A DNA stretch of 42,096 nt from Nitrospira sp. (GTDB taxonomy: Bacteria > Nitrospirota > Nitrospiria > Nitrospirales > Nitrospiraceae): the NCBI GenBank assembly GCA_019636835.1, contig JAHBWU010000027.1, positions 1 to 42,096 on the forward strand, given 5' to 3'. Every line of letters begins with the position of its first letter. Position 1 is the stretch's first letter. Positions 1 to 6,830 of this stretch are shown here, one piece after another. The position numbers were made by a program, and so were the translations under genes. The notes beneath the pieces were generated by a model. The model saw nothing but the letters and a program-made list of their open reading frames with translations. It was not told the origin of the DNA and did not search any database.

Positions 1-299
1 GCCTCCTGGGAGAGCCGTTCAAGCCTGGCGATCAACGCAGTTTCTTCAGCATTAGGCGTACGTAAAATGGATTTCATCGCCCGCATGGGCGGAATAAAGG
101 GTGTCGAGTAGGGCTCTGTGTAGACGATCCCGTACGTGACTTCACCTTCGACCTCGATCAAGACCGGGTCACCGGTGCGCAATGTGGCGCCGGCTGAGTC
201 CATCTTCTTGACCTCCCCTCGGTTCCTGACCTTCAGTCCAACCAGGCGAACCGACTTGGGATAGGCATGGATGAATTCTTCAGCAAGGGTAGATTCCAT
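1..299 (-). CDS. PSP1-domain protein (YaaT-like), 5' part only
   Basis: The reading frame starts at an ATG at 299 and runs off the left edge, so only about 99 residues are visible. The segment beginning RLVGLKVRNRGEV and continuing through TGDPVLIEVEGEVTYGIV matches the start of the PSP1 family, in which a short beta-rich domain carries a GD-V-VE pattern. PSP1/YaaT proteins are cytosolic; in Bacillus, YaaT works with YlbF and YmcA in RNA processing and sporulation control, but the role outside Firmicutes is unclear. No convincing Shine-Dalgarno precedes the ATG; the frame stays open further upstream and a GTG at 314 is an alternative start. The family assignment is from recognised sequence pattern, not from a search. 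Confidence 0.7.
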   Translation of the reverse strand, partial: MESTLAEEFIHAYPKSVRLVGLKVRNRGEVKKMDSAGATLRTGDPVLIEVEGEVTYGIVYTEPYSTPFIPPMRAMKSILRTPNAEETALIARLERLSQE

Positions 300-330
300 A
301 AGCGGATCATACACAAATTTCGGCGATGGG

Positions 331-378
331 GGAACTGCTAAGAGAGGTGCAGCGGTCCAAAGTGGCCTGAGCAGTTCC
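331..378. repeat. Perfect 9-bp inverted repeat in PSP1 gene leader
   Basis: GGAACTGCT (331-339) and AGCAGTTCC (370-378) are exact reverse complements separated by 30 bases. The element lies between a TATAAT-like box on the minus strand and the PSP1-domain gene, so it would form a stem near the 5' end of that transcript. No T-tract follows on either strand, so it is unlikely to be an intrinsic terminator. It could be a leader hairpin or a dyad operator. Confidence 0.5.
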
Positions 379-388
379 AGGATAAAGA

Positions 389-394
389 ATTATA
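389..394 (-). promoter_or_regulatory. Possible -10 box for the PSP1-domain gene
   Basis: The minus strand reads TATAAT here, inside a local AT-rich patch (about 380-425) that stands out from the surroundings. I see no good -35 hexamer at 16-18 bases upstream, so this is only half a promoter. If used, transcription would begin around position 382, just before the inverted repeat at 331-378. Confidence 0.3.
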
Positions 395-488
395 TAAGAC
401 ACGGAAAAATATAAAGAAAATGGTCAATACTCGGCCTGCCTTGTTATGGTAGGCTAAGTCAGCGGTTGGGAGGAGGATGGGGTGAACG

Positions 489-767
489 ATGGCGACAATG
501 GTCAGAGAACGAAAGAAGATGTTGCGCATCCCCAATCAAGTTGTCCTTCCGTTCGGCTACCGGATTTCGGTTCGGCAGTTATCCGACGCGGAAATGGACA
601 AGCGGGACGAAAATGCCGATGGAATTTGGGATGATGATACGAAGACCATCTACGTACGGAAGCGACTTCCTGTAACTCGCCGTCGATATATTCTCGCGCA
701 CGAACTGGGTCATGCCTGGTTGGACTGGCAACATCGGTATATGGACGATGGAAAGGCCAGTACCTAA
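489..767 (+). CDS. Short HExxH protein, ImmA/IrrE-like metallopeptidase domain
   Basis: This 92-residue protein has the zincin motif HELGH near its C-terminus, preceded by the segment RRRYILA. This is the usual context of the ImmA/IrrE (DUF955) peptidase family, in which HExxH supplies two zinc-binding histidines and the catalytic glutamate. An AGGAGG sequence (471-476) lies 12 bases before the ATG; an in-frame ATG at 498 is possible. The protein stops about 15 residues after HELGH, so the downstream acidic residue that normally completes zinc binding in this family is missing or not recognisable. There is no helix-turn-helix partner beside it. It could be a truncated remnant or a minimal form; protease activity is therefore doubtful. 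Confidence 0.55.
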   Translation: MATMVRERKKMLRIPNQVVLPFGYRISVRQLSDAEMDKRDENADGIWDDDTKTIYVRKRLPVTRRRYILAHELGHAWLDWQHRYMDDGKAST

Positions 768-785
768 TCGGTGAACGACTAGGCC

Positions 786-1250
786 TCACACTAGGCTCGT
801 GATGTGCTTCCACTCCAGCTGAGTGACCGGCTGAACTGAGAGCCGTGAGCCCTTTCGCAACAAGACCATTCCTTTCAGCTTGCTGTGTTTCCGCAATTCG
901 TCCAAGGTCAAGGCGCGGGCAAATTTCCGAACATACCTGATGTCGACCATGTCCCACCTGGGCTCGGATGGTTTGCTCTCCGGGTCGTAGTGCTTGTCTT
1001 TCTTGTCGAATTGTGTCGGATCAGAGTAGGCGGTTTTGACGATTTCCGCGATACCCACGACCGTCGGTGGATCAGCGCTGCTGTGGTAGAACAGGACATG
1101 ATCACCGACGGCCATGCTGCGCATGAAATTACGAGCTTGATAGTTGCGTACTCCGTCCCAACTGGTTGTCTGGTTGGGGGATCGTTGCAAGTCATCGATC
1201 GAGAATGTGGAGGGTTCCGATTTCATCAACCAATACCCTTTTGTTGCCAT
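786..1250 (-). CDS. EVE-domain protein
   Basis: This 154-residue protein is a single EVE domain (PUA-like fold), as in human THYN1 and many bacterial homologues. The opening GYWLMKSEPSTFSIDDL, the WDGVRNYQARN segment, GDHVLFYHS and the basic C-terminal half are the hallmark blocks. EVE domains bind modified bases in DNA or RNA, and stand-alone bacterial versions are small cytosolic proteins of uncertain substrate. Length is normal for the family. An AGAGGA sequence five bases before the ATG supports the start. It converges with the HExxH gene with only 18 bases between them, so no shared operon is implied. Confidence 0.9.
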   Translation of the reverse strand: MATKGYWLMKSEPSTFSIDDLQRSPNQTTSWDGVRNYQARNFMRSMAVGDHVLFYHSSADPPTVVGIAEIVKTAYSDPTQFDKKDKHYDPESKPSEPRWDMVDIRYVRKFARALTLDELRKHSKLKGMVLLRKGSRLSVQPVTQLEWKHITSLV

Positions 1251-1309
1251 TCCGTCCTCTTCTTTCTGAACCTAGAAGTAGCCGCCTAGAATAGGGGTGT
1301 ACCAATCTC

Positions 1310-2461
1310 CTATGGGGCTGAGAGACGATAGATTCCTCCTTTATGATCCAGCACATAGAGCTCCCCGGCAGAATCCTCCCCAAAGGAAGAAATCTGCAAC
1401 GAACTCTTGAATATCTGATGCGGCCCGTTGACCGTCTCGCCTTTATTTAGCGCAAAGATCTCTCCGCTACAAAAGTCTCCATACACATATGTTCCGACGA
1501 GACTCGGAAGTATTCGACCGCGATAGACATAGCCACCGGTAATCGAACAGCGTCCTTTTTCATGAAAATACTCTGAAACCGGCAAGCTGAACGTGGTGGT
1601 CCGGCAATCGGTGGATGGATGAAAACAATGTGTCCCTTCCATTACGCGCCAGCCGTAATTGCCGCCTCGGGTGACCATGTTGATTTCTTCCCAGTTGTAT
1701 TGTCCGACATCAGCGACCCAGAGGTGTTTTGTCTGGACGTCGAATGAAAAGCGCCAAGGGTTTCGTAACCCAAAGGCATAAATTTCCGGACGACCACCTC
1801 CCTTGGCGAATGGGTTGTCCATCGGTATGCCATATGGATCACCTCGATCCACATCGATTCGGAGAATCTTTCCGAGCAAGTCCTCAAGATTTTGCGCACG
1901 GTTGTCGGGATCGCCTTTTGATCCACCATCGCCGAGGCCGACGTACAAGTAGCCATCGGGCCCAAAGGCAACCATGCCGCCATTGTGATTGGGATAGGGT
2001 TGCGGCACGATCAGCAAAATCCGTTCTTCCGGAGAGGCCGACGTTGCCGTTGTCCCCCTACGGTACTCAGCCAATACAGTCGCGCCATCCGGTTTCCTCG
2101 TGTAGTTGACGAAGAACCGTCCGTTGTGACGATAGTCCGGATGAAACGCGAGTCCTAATAAACCGCGCTCTCCACCGGACAGAACGTGTTTTGTGATGTC
2201 GAGAAATGCAGCGGGAAGTAGCGCGCGTCCTTCCAGCACACGAATGCGACCAGGCTGCTCGACAACGAAGAGTCGCCCGGTCTCATCACCGGCTTGTGTG
2301 AGAAAGAGTGGATTCTCAAGGCCTTCGGTCACAACTGGAACTAATGTGACGAGAGGTCGTTCGTCTGTGCTCTTTGGCGGTTCGGCCCACCCTGTGCCGA
2401 CCTGCAGGCTGTAGACTTGGATCAGGATGAATGCCAAGGACCATGATAACCAGGGAAGCAT
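1310..2461 (-). CDS. PQQ-dependent sugar dehydrogenase (soluble aldose dehydrogenase family)
   Basis: This 383-residue protein belongs to the six-bladed beta-propeller GSDH/YliI family. An N-terminal hydrophobic segment ending in TGWA looks like a Sec signal peptide, so the enzyme should be periplasmic. Family blocks are visible in order: ENPLFLTQ, RLFVVEQPGRIRV, GGERGLLGLAFHP, NHNGG (the histidine at about residue 159 matches the catalytic base), DGYLYVGLGDGG and LRNPWRFSFD. Members oxidise the C1 hydroxyl of aldoses with PQQ as cofactor, although several homologues lack proven activity. The ATG is three bases after the stop of the preceding small gene, which suggests translational coupling. 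Substrate cannot be inferred from sequence. Confidence 0.85.
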   Translation of the reverse strand: MLPWLSWSLAFILIQVYSLQVGTGWAEPPKSTDERPLVTLVPVVTEGLENPLFLTQAGDETGRLFVVEQPGRIRVLEGRALLPAAFLDITKHVLSGGERGLLGLAFHPDYRHNGRFFVNYTRKPDGATVLAEYRRGTTATSASPEERILLIVPQPYPNHNGGMVAFGPDGYLYVGLGDGGSKGDPDNRAQNLEDLLGKILRIDVDRGDPYGIPMDNPFAKGGGRPEIYAFGLRNPWRFSFDVQTKHLWVADVGQYNWEEINMVTRGGNYGWRVMEGTHCFHPSTDCRTTTFSLPVSEYFHEKGRCSITGGYVYRGRILPSLVGTYVYGDFCSGEIFALNKGETVNGPHQIFKSSLQISSFGEDSAGELYVLDHKGGIYRLSAP

Positions 2462-2464
2462 ACA

Positions 2465-2851
2465 TTAACTTCTTTCTCGTGAACGGGATTCAATAAACTC
2501 GATCAACGCCTGGTAGGTCATCTCCCTTGTGCGAGCTTTGGACAGGTTCCGACCCTCAAGGTTTCCTTCCAGCCAGACGCGTGTAGAGATGGGTTCAACT
2601 GCTTCGTTACAGAGACTCCACATGTCATGGAGGAAAGATTCCGGCAAGCCTACTTGGATACCTTCCGATTCGATGCGATCGTCCAGCAGGGCGAGGAGGT
2701 CGGAAAAGGCTTGATCGGGACGGTAAGGCACGGGAGTAAAGCCGAACTGTTCTTGGGAATGCTGATCTTGCGTTGCCTGATCCACTAGGTCCCGCATGTA
2801 CTCTTTGAGCAGACCAATGACGTGGCCGGAAAACACGATGGGCTGTCCCAT
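2465..2851 (-). CDS. Conserved hypothetical protein upstream of the sugar dehydrogenase
   Basis: This 128-residue acidic protein has no signal peptide, membrane segment or motif that I recognise. It appears mostly alpha-helical, with a central stretch of charged and hydrophobic residues and a basic RSRERS tail. It ends three bases before the sugar dehydrogenase start, so the two are probably co-transcribed, but a cytosolic helical protein offers no obvious functional link to a periplasmic dehydrogenase. Start is the ATG at 2851; no clear ribosome site was seen. Reality of the gene is supported by its length, the tight spacing and the absence of a better frame. Confidence 0.65.
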   Translation of the reverse strand: MGQPIVFSGHVIGLLKEYMRDLVDQATQDQHSQEQFGFTPVPYRPDQAFSDLLALLDDRIESEGIQVGLPESFLHDMWSLCNEAVEPISTRVWLEGNLEGRNLSKARTREMTYQALIEFIESRSRERS

Positions 2852-3408
2852 GCGCTATTATCGAGGTTCTTCACGGAAGGAGCAAGATCGGCCGACCCTA
2901 TTGAGCGGATCATGCAAGGTCGCGAAGATCGCAATCGGCGAGGATCATTTTGTGTGGGTCAGAGGAGAGGCGTGATTGGGCGGGGGTACACCTCGCTGAC
3001 TCGGTATGAGCGACGACCTCTCGTTGGCTACCTCATGTTCGGCAGGGTCGGTGTACCCGCGCACCATAAACTCTACACCTTTTCATGAGACGCGCAAGGC
3101 CCAAAGATGGCCTTATGTGTGAGTCCATTTGGGGGTAGCGCAAACGAACCGGTAGGATCTGTCGTGGGCTGGTCCTCCGCATAGATCAGGATGTGAGCCA
3201 TAGCGACGGGGGTGAACCGGATGTTCAACAAATGGAGATGTGCCATAGCGTCAGAGCCATGGAACCAAGACCCTTGATTCATCGTGCATCGGCATATTAG
3301 TTTCTATCCGCTATCAAGGGAACACTAAATAAGCCATTTCAAACCCCTCGAAAAGATCCCCCGTACAACCGATGGGTAAGGTAAGGCGTTTTATGAGTCA
3401 ATCGTTTT
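2852..3408. other. Gene-poor region with short dyads
   Basis: No gene here can be supported. Open frames are short, lack ribosome sites and resemble no family. Two dyads are visible: GGGTACACC (2984-2992) with GGTGTACCC (3050-3058), and AAGGCC (3096-3101) with GGCCTT (3109-3114), the latter a 6-bp stem with a 7-base loop. Neither is followed by a T-tract. The stretch could hold a decayed gene, a small RNA or regulatory DNA for thrH; sequence alone does not decide. Confidence 0.4.
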
Positions 3409-3436
3409 CAGGAGGTCGCAGGGACCCTGCCTCCTG
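3409..3436 (+). promoter_or_regulatory. Leader hairpin with SD-like and anti-SD-like arms upstream of thrH
   Basis: CAGGAGG (3409-3415) pairs with CCTCCTG (3430-3436). An inner CAGG/CCTG stem (3419-3422 with 3426-3429) closes a GAC loop, and TCG bulges on one side. The 3' arm also contains CTCCT, the complement of the thrH ribosome site AGGAG at 3471-3475. Two mutually exclusive pairings are therefore possible, one leaving the ribosome site free and one hiding it. No T-tract follows, so an intrinsic terminator is unlikely. The regulatory role is inference. Confidence 0.45.
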
Positions 3437-3482
3437 ATGGCACAGTGGGGCGGTTCATTGAGTGACGAAGAGGAGAGATCGC

Positions 3483-4103
3483 ATGCAGAAGTCCGCGGTG
3501 GTGTGTTTGGATCTGGAAGGGGTGCTTGTACCGGAGATCTGGATCAATGTCGCAGTGAAGACGGGGATTGACGACTTGAAGATCACGACCCGGGAGATGC
3601 CGGATTATGACAAGCTCATGAGGCAGCGGTTGAACATTCTCGATCGGCAGGCGTTGAAGATCGGCGACATTCAAGATGTGATTGCAAAAATGGGTCCTTT
3701 AGAAGGGGCAACTGACTTCCTCGCCTGGCTGCGGGAGCGCTATCAGGTCATTATTTTGTCGGACACGTTCTATCAGTTCGCTCAGCCACTTATGCGACAG
3801 CTGGGTTTCCCGACTCTCTTCTGCAATCAGCTGGAAATCGACAGGAACGGCCGTATTGTGAACTACCACATGAGAATGCAGGACCCCAAGAAGCATGCGG
3901 TAGCTGCGCTCAAATCTCTGAACTTCTTTACGATGGCTGCCGGTGATTCGTACAACGATACCGCGATGCTGGGCGAAGCCGACGCCGGATTTTTCTTTCG
4001 GCCGCCGGAGCATCTACCGAAAGAGTTCCCGAAATTTCCTGTGACTCAGCACTATGGCGAACTTCAGGAGCGGTTTGCCCAGGTAGGGAGTGGATTGAGT
4101 TAG
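3483..4103 (+). CDS. thrH: ThrH-type phosphoserine phosphatase / homoserine phosphotransferase
   Basis: The 206-residue product is a cytosolic HAD-superfamily enzyme. Motif I is DLEG (nucleophile D10), which is characteristic of ThrH rather than of ordinary SerB phosphatases. ILSDTF supplies motif II and GDSYNDTAML supplies motif IV. ThrH from Pseudomonas dephosphorylates phosphoserine and can transfer the phosphate to homoserine, linking serine and threonine synthesis. I chose the ATG at 3483 because AGGAG (3471-3475) stands seven bases before it; an upstream in-frame GTG at 3462 would place that ribosome site inside the gene. The size fits the family. It stands alone, convergent with the barrel gene. 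Confidence 0.9.
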   Translation: MQKSAVVCLDLEGVLVPEIWINVAVKTGIDDLKITTREMPDYDKLMRQRLNILDRQALKIGDIQDVIAKMGPLEGATDFLAWLRERYQVIILSDTFYQFAQPLMRQLGFPTLFCNQLEIDRNGRIVNYHMRMQDPKKHAVAALKSLNFFTMAAGDSYNDTAMLGEADAGFFFRPPEHLPKEFPKFPVTQHYGELQERFAQVGSGLS

Positions 4104-4150
4104 GATAAAAAAAGGGCGCTCTCGGTCGGCGACAAACTGGGTGGGGGAGT

Positions 4151-5866
4151 CTAGAAGTTTATCCAGAGCTGAGCGTAGGCCCAATCTTGCCCCACAGCCC
4201 GGCGCCCCAGATTGTGGGAAATGTATGATCCAGGCCAGAGGTGACCATAGCCGGCTTGAAAGGCGACGATGCCGTTCATAAAAAAATGGGTCCAAACGAC
4301 ATCAAGTTCGTCACCGATATGGGTCTCGGTGTTGTCCGGCCGTGAGAAGACATAGACGCCCTGGCTTGCGCGATACCAATTATCTCGAGCATTGGCCAGG
4401 TGGAGATTCGTGTACCAGATTTCGATGTGGTCATTGGATGAGGGTCTGGCTTGGAAGTTGCCGGAGAAGCTCATCATGTTCTTCCACGCCATGACATCCA
4501 TATACCCCATGTGGATGTGATTCGTCGGAAAGAAGTTTTCAAAGGTATTGGCGGTCTTACAATCGCCATAGGCGGCGTCTAACGTACAGTTCGCACGGCC
4601 GTCGCCAGAGGCATAGTCAAAATTGAAGGCGATGCGGGGTTTTCCCGGTAAGTTGAAGGCGGTATAGCCGAACCAGTTTCTGGTGGCCCAGGCATTGATA
4701 TGGAGACATTTTCCCTCGCCTCCAGTATCCCCGCAGAGGCTGCTTGCGTTGGCGGCGGTATCCCCCATCTGTCCGAATTGATAGACCACTTCGCTGGAGG
4801 CATCGAAGTAACCTTTCTTCATGGCCACCCGTCCCCCGACGGTATGGCGGGTTTGATTGCCGTGCTTTGGGGTGCCGAGACCCTGAGAAGAAATATCGCC
4901 TCCCCCAAGATTGCTTTTGTAATAGGCATAGAAGGGTTCGATGAGAAATCCAGGGACCGACTTGATTTGATTGTAAATGATGAACAAATCGGCATCACCG
5001 GCGGCGTTTCTCGCCTGACCTGTCCCTCCGATGTTTGGGCTTCCGCTACCAACTGGTGCCCCTTGTACAAGGTCGGTTTCAGCGGTCCGAAACCAACCGG
5101 CATGGGTATCCATGATATGGTTGCTGTACTGCACCATGACGCCGTCAAACGAGAATCCTGTGTTGGCCCAATCAAAGTGGCCAAACAGGCTCTGATCGCC
5201 GAATACGATATATTGCCGACCGGCCTTGAGACCCAACCCCTGTATACCGGCAAAGTTCCGGATCAGCATGTACCCGGCCCGTATACCGAGTGAACAGACG
5301 GGTCTTCCGCCCTGGCTTGGCGTAGAACCGCATGTATGGATAATGGGGTCTCCGTTATTCCCTGCGCCTCCGGCGCCGACGGGCGTACCGTTTCCGCCCC
5401 AGGTCCGAGAATCAATGAATTCGAGGTAAAAATTGACATCCGGTGACAGGTCGTAGCCGATGCCCAAGCGGGTCATCTGCTGGACGAATTGATCGTTGGC
5501 CTTACCGGTCAGGCTGTTTGGAACAATACCGGGAGCGTTACATTCTCCAGCCGTTCCTATCCCTCCGCCGAAACAGACGTTGTTGCGGTATTCGGGGCGT
5601 ACGCGGAGATCGGCGCGCATCCAGAGGTTTCTGAGATCGAAGTTTCTGCCGATCTTGGGGTCGAACGGTTCATAGGCTTCCTTTTGAGGAATCCCACGCC
5701 CGATGACGATAGGATTGGTAATCTTTTCCCCTTCGGGCAATTCGAAGGCGCTCTCGGCTGGACCGGAGAAGGTGACTAATCCGACCACCGCCGTCATGGC
5801 CGTGAGGAAGACCATCCTCCACGGTTTTCGAACTGTCGGTTTAGGTCTCTTCGTTACGGCATTCAT
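4151..5866 (-). CDS. Outer-membrane beta-barrel protein, alginate-export-like
   Basis: This 571-residue protein starts with a basic region and a hydrophobic stretch ending in GPAESA, a plausible signal peptide. It continues as alternating aromatic/polar strands typical of an outer-membrane barrel and ends in the aromatic WINF, as barrel proteins do for Bam recognition. The segment following the signal (FDLRNLWMRADLRVRPEYR) and the many GxKxGRQ, EIWY and GYGHLW strands resemble the alginate_exp family, which is often annotated in Nitrospira-type genomes without proven alginate transport. Eight cysteines fall in four close pairs in presumed loops. The ATG at 5866 was preferred to an upstream TTG at 5908, though the ribosome site is weak. 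Function is probably channel or receptor; substrate unknown. Confidence 0.7.
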   Translation of the reverse strand: MNAVTKRPKPTVRKPWRMVFLTAMTAVVGLVTFSGPAESAFELPEGEKITNPIVIGRGIPQKEAYEPFDPKIGRNFDLRNLWMRADLRVRPEYRNNVCFGGGIGTAGECNAPGIVPNSLTGKANDQFVQQMTRLGIGYDLSPDVNFYLEFIDSRTWGGNGTPVGAGGAGNNGDPIIHTCGSTPSQGGRPVCSLGIRAGYMLIRNFAGIQGLGLKAGRQYIVFGDQSLFGHFDWANTGFSFDGVMVQYSNHIMDTHAGWFRTAETDLVQGAPVGSGSPNIGGTGQARNAAGDADLFIIYNQIKSVPGFLIEPFYAYYKSNLGGGDISSQGLGTPKHGNQTRHTVGGRVAMKKGYFDASSEVVYQFGQMGDTAANASSLCGDTGGEGKCLHINAWATRNWFGYTAFNLPGKPRIAFNFDYASGDGRANCTLDAAYGDCKTANTFENFFPTNHIHMGYMDVMAWKNMMSFSGNFQARPSSNDHIEIWYTNLHLANARDNWYRASQGVYVFSRPDNTETHIGDELDVVWTHFFMNGIVAFQAGYGHLWPGSYISHNLGRRAVGQDWAYAQLWINF

Positions 5867-6036
5867 TCTCTGAAGAGGTAAGGAGTTGAGTCGCGCCAGG
5901 CCTTTCAACAGGAGGAAAAAAGGTAACGAGATGCCCGCATGTCATCAACGAGAGGGTTCGATGAGAGAGGGAAAATAGAGAGGAATCTATGTCGCCCGTG
6001 TCCTCTTCGTGAAACCACCGCACTGATCATTTCCGG

Positions 6037-6336
6037 TTATAGCTGACCCGACTTGCTAAGAGACTGAGGGGTCTCCTCCGATTGTTTACCGGCGGCAGTG
6101 ATTTCTTCTTCGGCTTCTTTCATGGAAGCTTGAAAGTCCTGTTCGACCATTTTGACTTCTTGCTGAATCATGTTGAGCTCAGGCTCCACCGACTTGCGGA
6201 GATCATCGGCCGTATCTTTAAAGCCCTTAATGGCTTTGCCGACTTGGCGTCCGACTTCAGGGAGTTGTTTTGGACCGAATAGGAGAAAGGCTATCACCAG
6301 AATAATTAAGATCTCGCTGGCGCCCAATCCAAACAT
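6037..6336 (-). CDS. TatA/TatB-family twin-arginine translocase subunit (second copy, TatB-like)
   Basis: This 99-residue protein has the Tat A/B architecture: a short N-terminal transmembrane helix (about residues 5-20), the hinge FGPKQLPEVG, an amphipathic helix GRQVGKAIKGFKD, and a charged, mostly helical tail. An acidic residue early in the helix (E8) and the FGPKQLP hinge are closer to TatB than to TatA, but short bacterial A/B proteins are hard to separate by eye. TatA/B proteins form the membrane-weakening or receptor parts of the pathway that exports folded, cofactor-bearing proteins. It lies 69 bases downstream of the other TatA-like gene on the same strand; no tatC is present in the window. 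Confidence 0.85.
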   Translation of the reverse strand: MFGLGASEILIILVIAFLLFGPKQLPEVGRQVGKAIKGFKDTADDLRKSVEPELNMIQQEVKMVEQDFQASMKEAEEEITAAGKQSEETPQSLSKSGQL

Positions 6337-6405
6337 GATTCAGGGTAGTAATGATAAGGCCGTTAATTTCCACGCTATCTTGTCGTCACAGCAGTCTCAG
6401 ACCGG

Positions 6406-6690
6406 TTACCCTTGTTTCACATGGCTCGGTTGCGTCGCTTGGGGAGCGGGCGATGGTGCGGCTTCTGATTGGGCGTTGACCTGATTGGATGAAGGGGCTT
6501 GCGACTGGGCCTGCTGAGACTGTTCGGCCGGTGTCACATCAATAGCATCGGCCTCGTGTACGGATTTCTTGAAGCCTTTGATGGCTTTACCGAGGCCTTC
6601 TCCCAATTGGGGAAGTTTCCCGGCGCCGAAAATGATCAAGACAATGATCAAAATCAGCATTAATTCCATCCATCCAAATGAACCGAACAT
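6406..6690 (-). CDS. tatA: TatA-family twin-arginine translocase subunit
   Basis: This 94-residue protein begins with MFGSFGWMELMLILIIVL, a short transmembrane helix with an acidic residue near its start. The TatA hinge FGAGKLPQLG and amphipathic helix GEGLGKAIKGFKK follow. The tail is rich in Gln, Ala, Ser and Pro (residues 55-94), a flexible low-complexity region often seen in TatA. TatA oligomers form or perturb the passage for folded proteins exported with twin-arginine signals. It is the first gene of a two-gene unit with the TatB-like gene and has a plausible sigma-70 promoter upstream at 6782-6809. Confidence 0.88.
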   Translation of the reverse strand: MFGSFGWMELMLILIIVLIIFGAGKLPQLGEGLGKAIKGFKKSVHEADAIDVTPAEQSQQAQSQAPSSNQVNAQSEAAPSPAPQATQPSHVKQG

Positions 6691-6747
6691 AAGAAACCTC
6701 AGATGAATGCGATGAGCATGGACTTGGACTGGCTATGGTACCGAACC

Positions 6748-6761
6748 GGAGGCGCTCCTCC
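6748..6761 (-). repeat. Short leader hairpin upstream of tatA
   Basis: GGAGG (6748-6752) and CCTCC (6757-6761) form a perfect 5-bp GC-rich stem with the tetraloop CGCT. It lies between the proposed promoter and tatA, about 60 bases before the start codon. Its role is unknown; it could stabilise the 5' end of the mRNA. Confidence 0.35.
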
Positions 6762-6781
6762 TCGTTCTAGTAAGTGTGGAG

Positions 6782-6809
6782 GCTATAGGAAGATCACAGG
6801 ACAAGTCAA
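6782..6809 (-). promoter_or_regulatory. Probable sigma-70 promoter of the tatA pair
   Basis: The minus strand carries TTGACT (6804-6809) and TATAGC (6782-6787) separated by 16 bases. Matches to consensus are 5 of 6 and 4 of 6. The position, about 90 bases upstream of tatA in the gap before mnmA, is suitable. Confidence 0.45.
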
Positions 6810-6830
6810 GAAGAGAAGCGTCGGACGGCG

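Noticed and set aside
466..675. Open frame overlapping the HExxH gene
   Set aside because: It is a different frame with unlikely composition (rich in Trp, Arg); the HELGH frame is better supported.
3073..3282. 69-codon minus-strand frame in the gene-poor region
   Set aside because: No ribosome site, no recognisable motif and no supporting neighbour; treated as a chance frame.
4104..4150. Run of seven A residues that could be the T-tail of a minus-strand terminator
   Set aside because: No GC-rich stem directly precedes the T-run on that strand, so an intrinsic terminator is not convincing.
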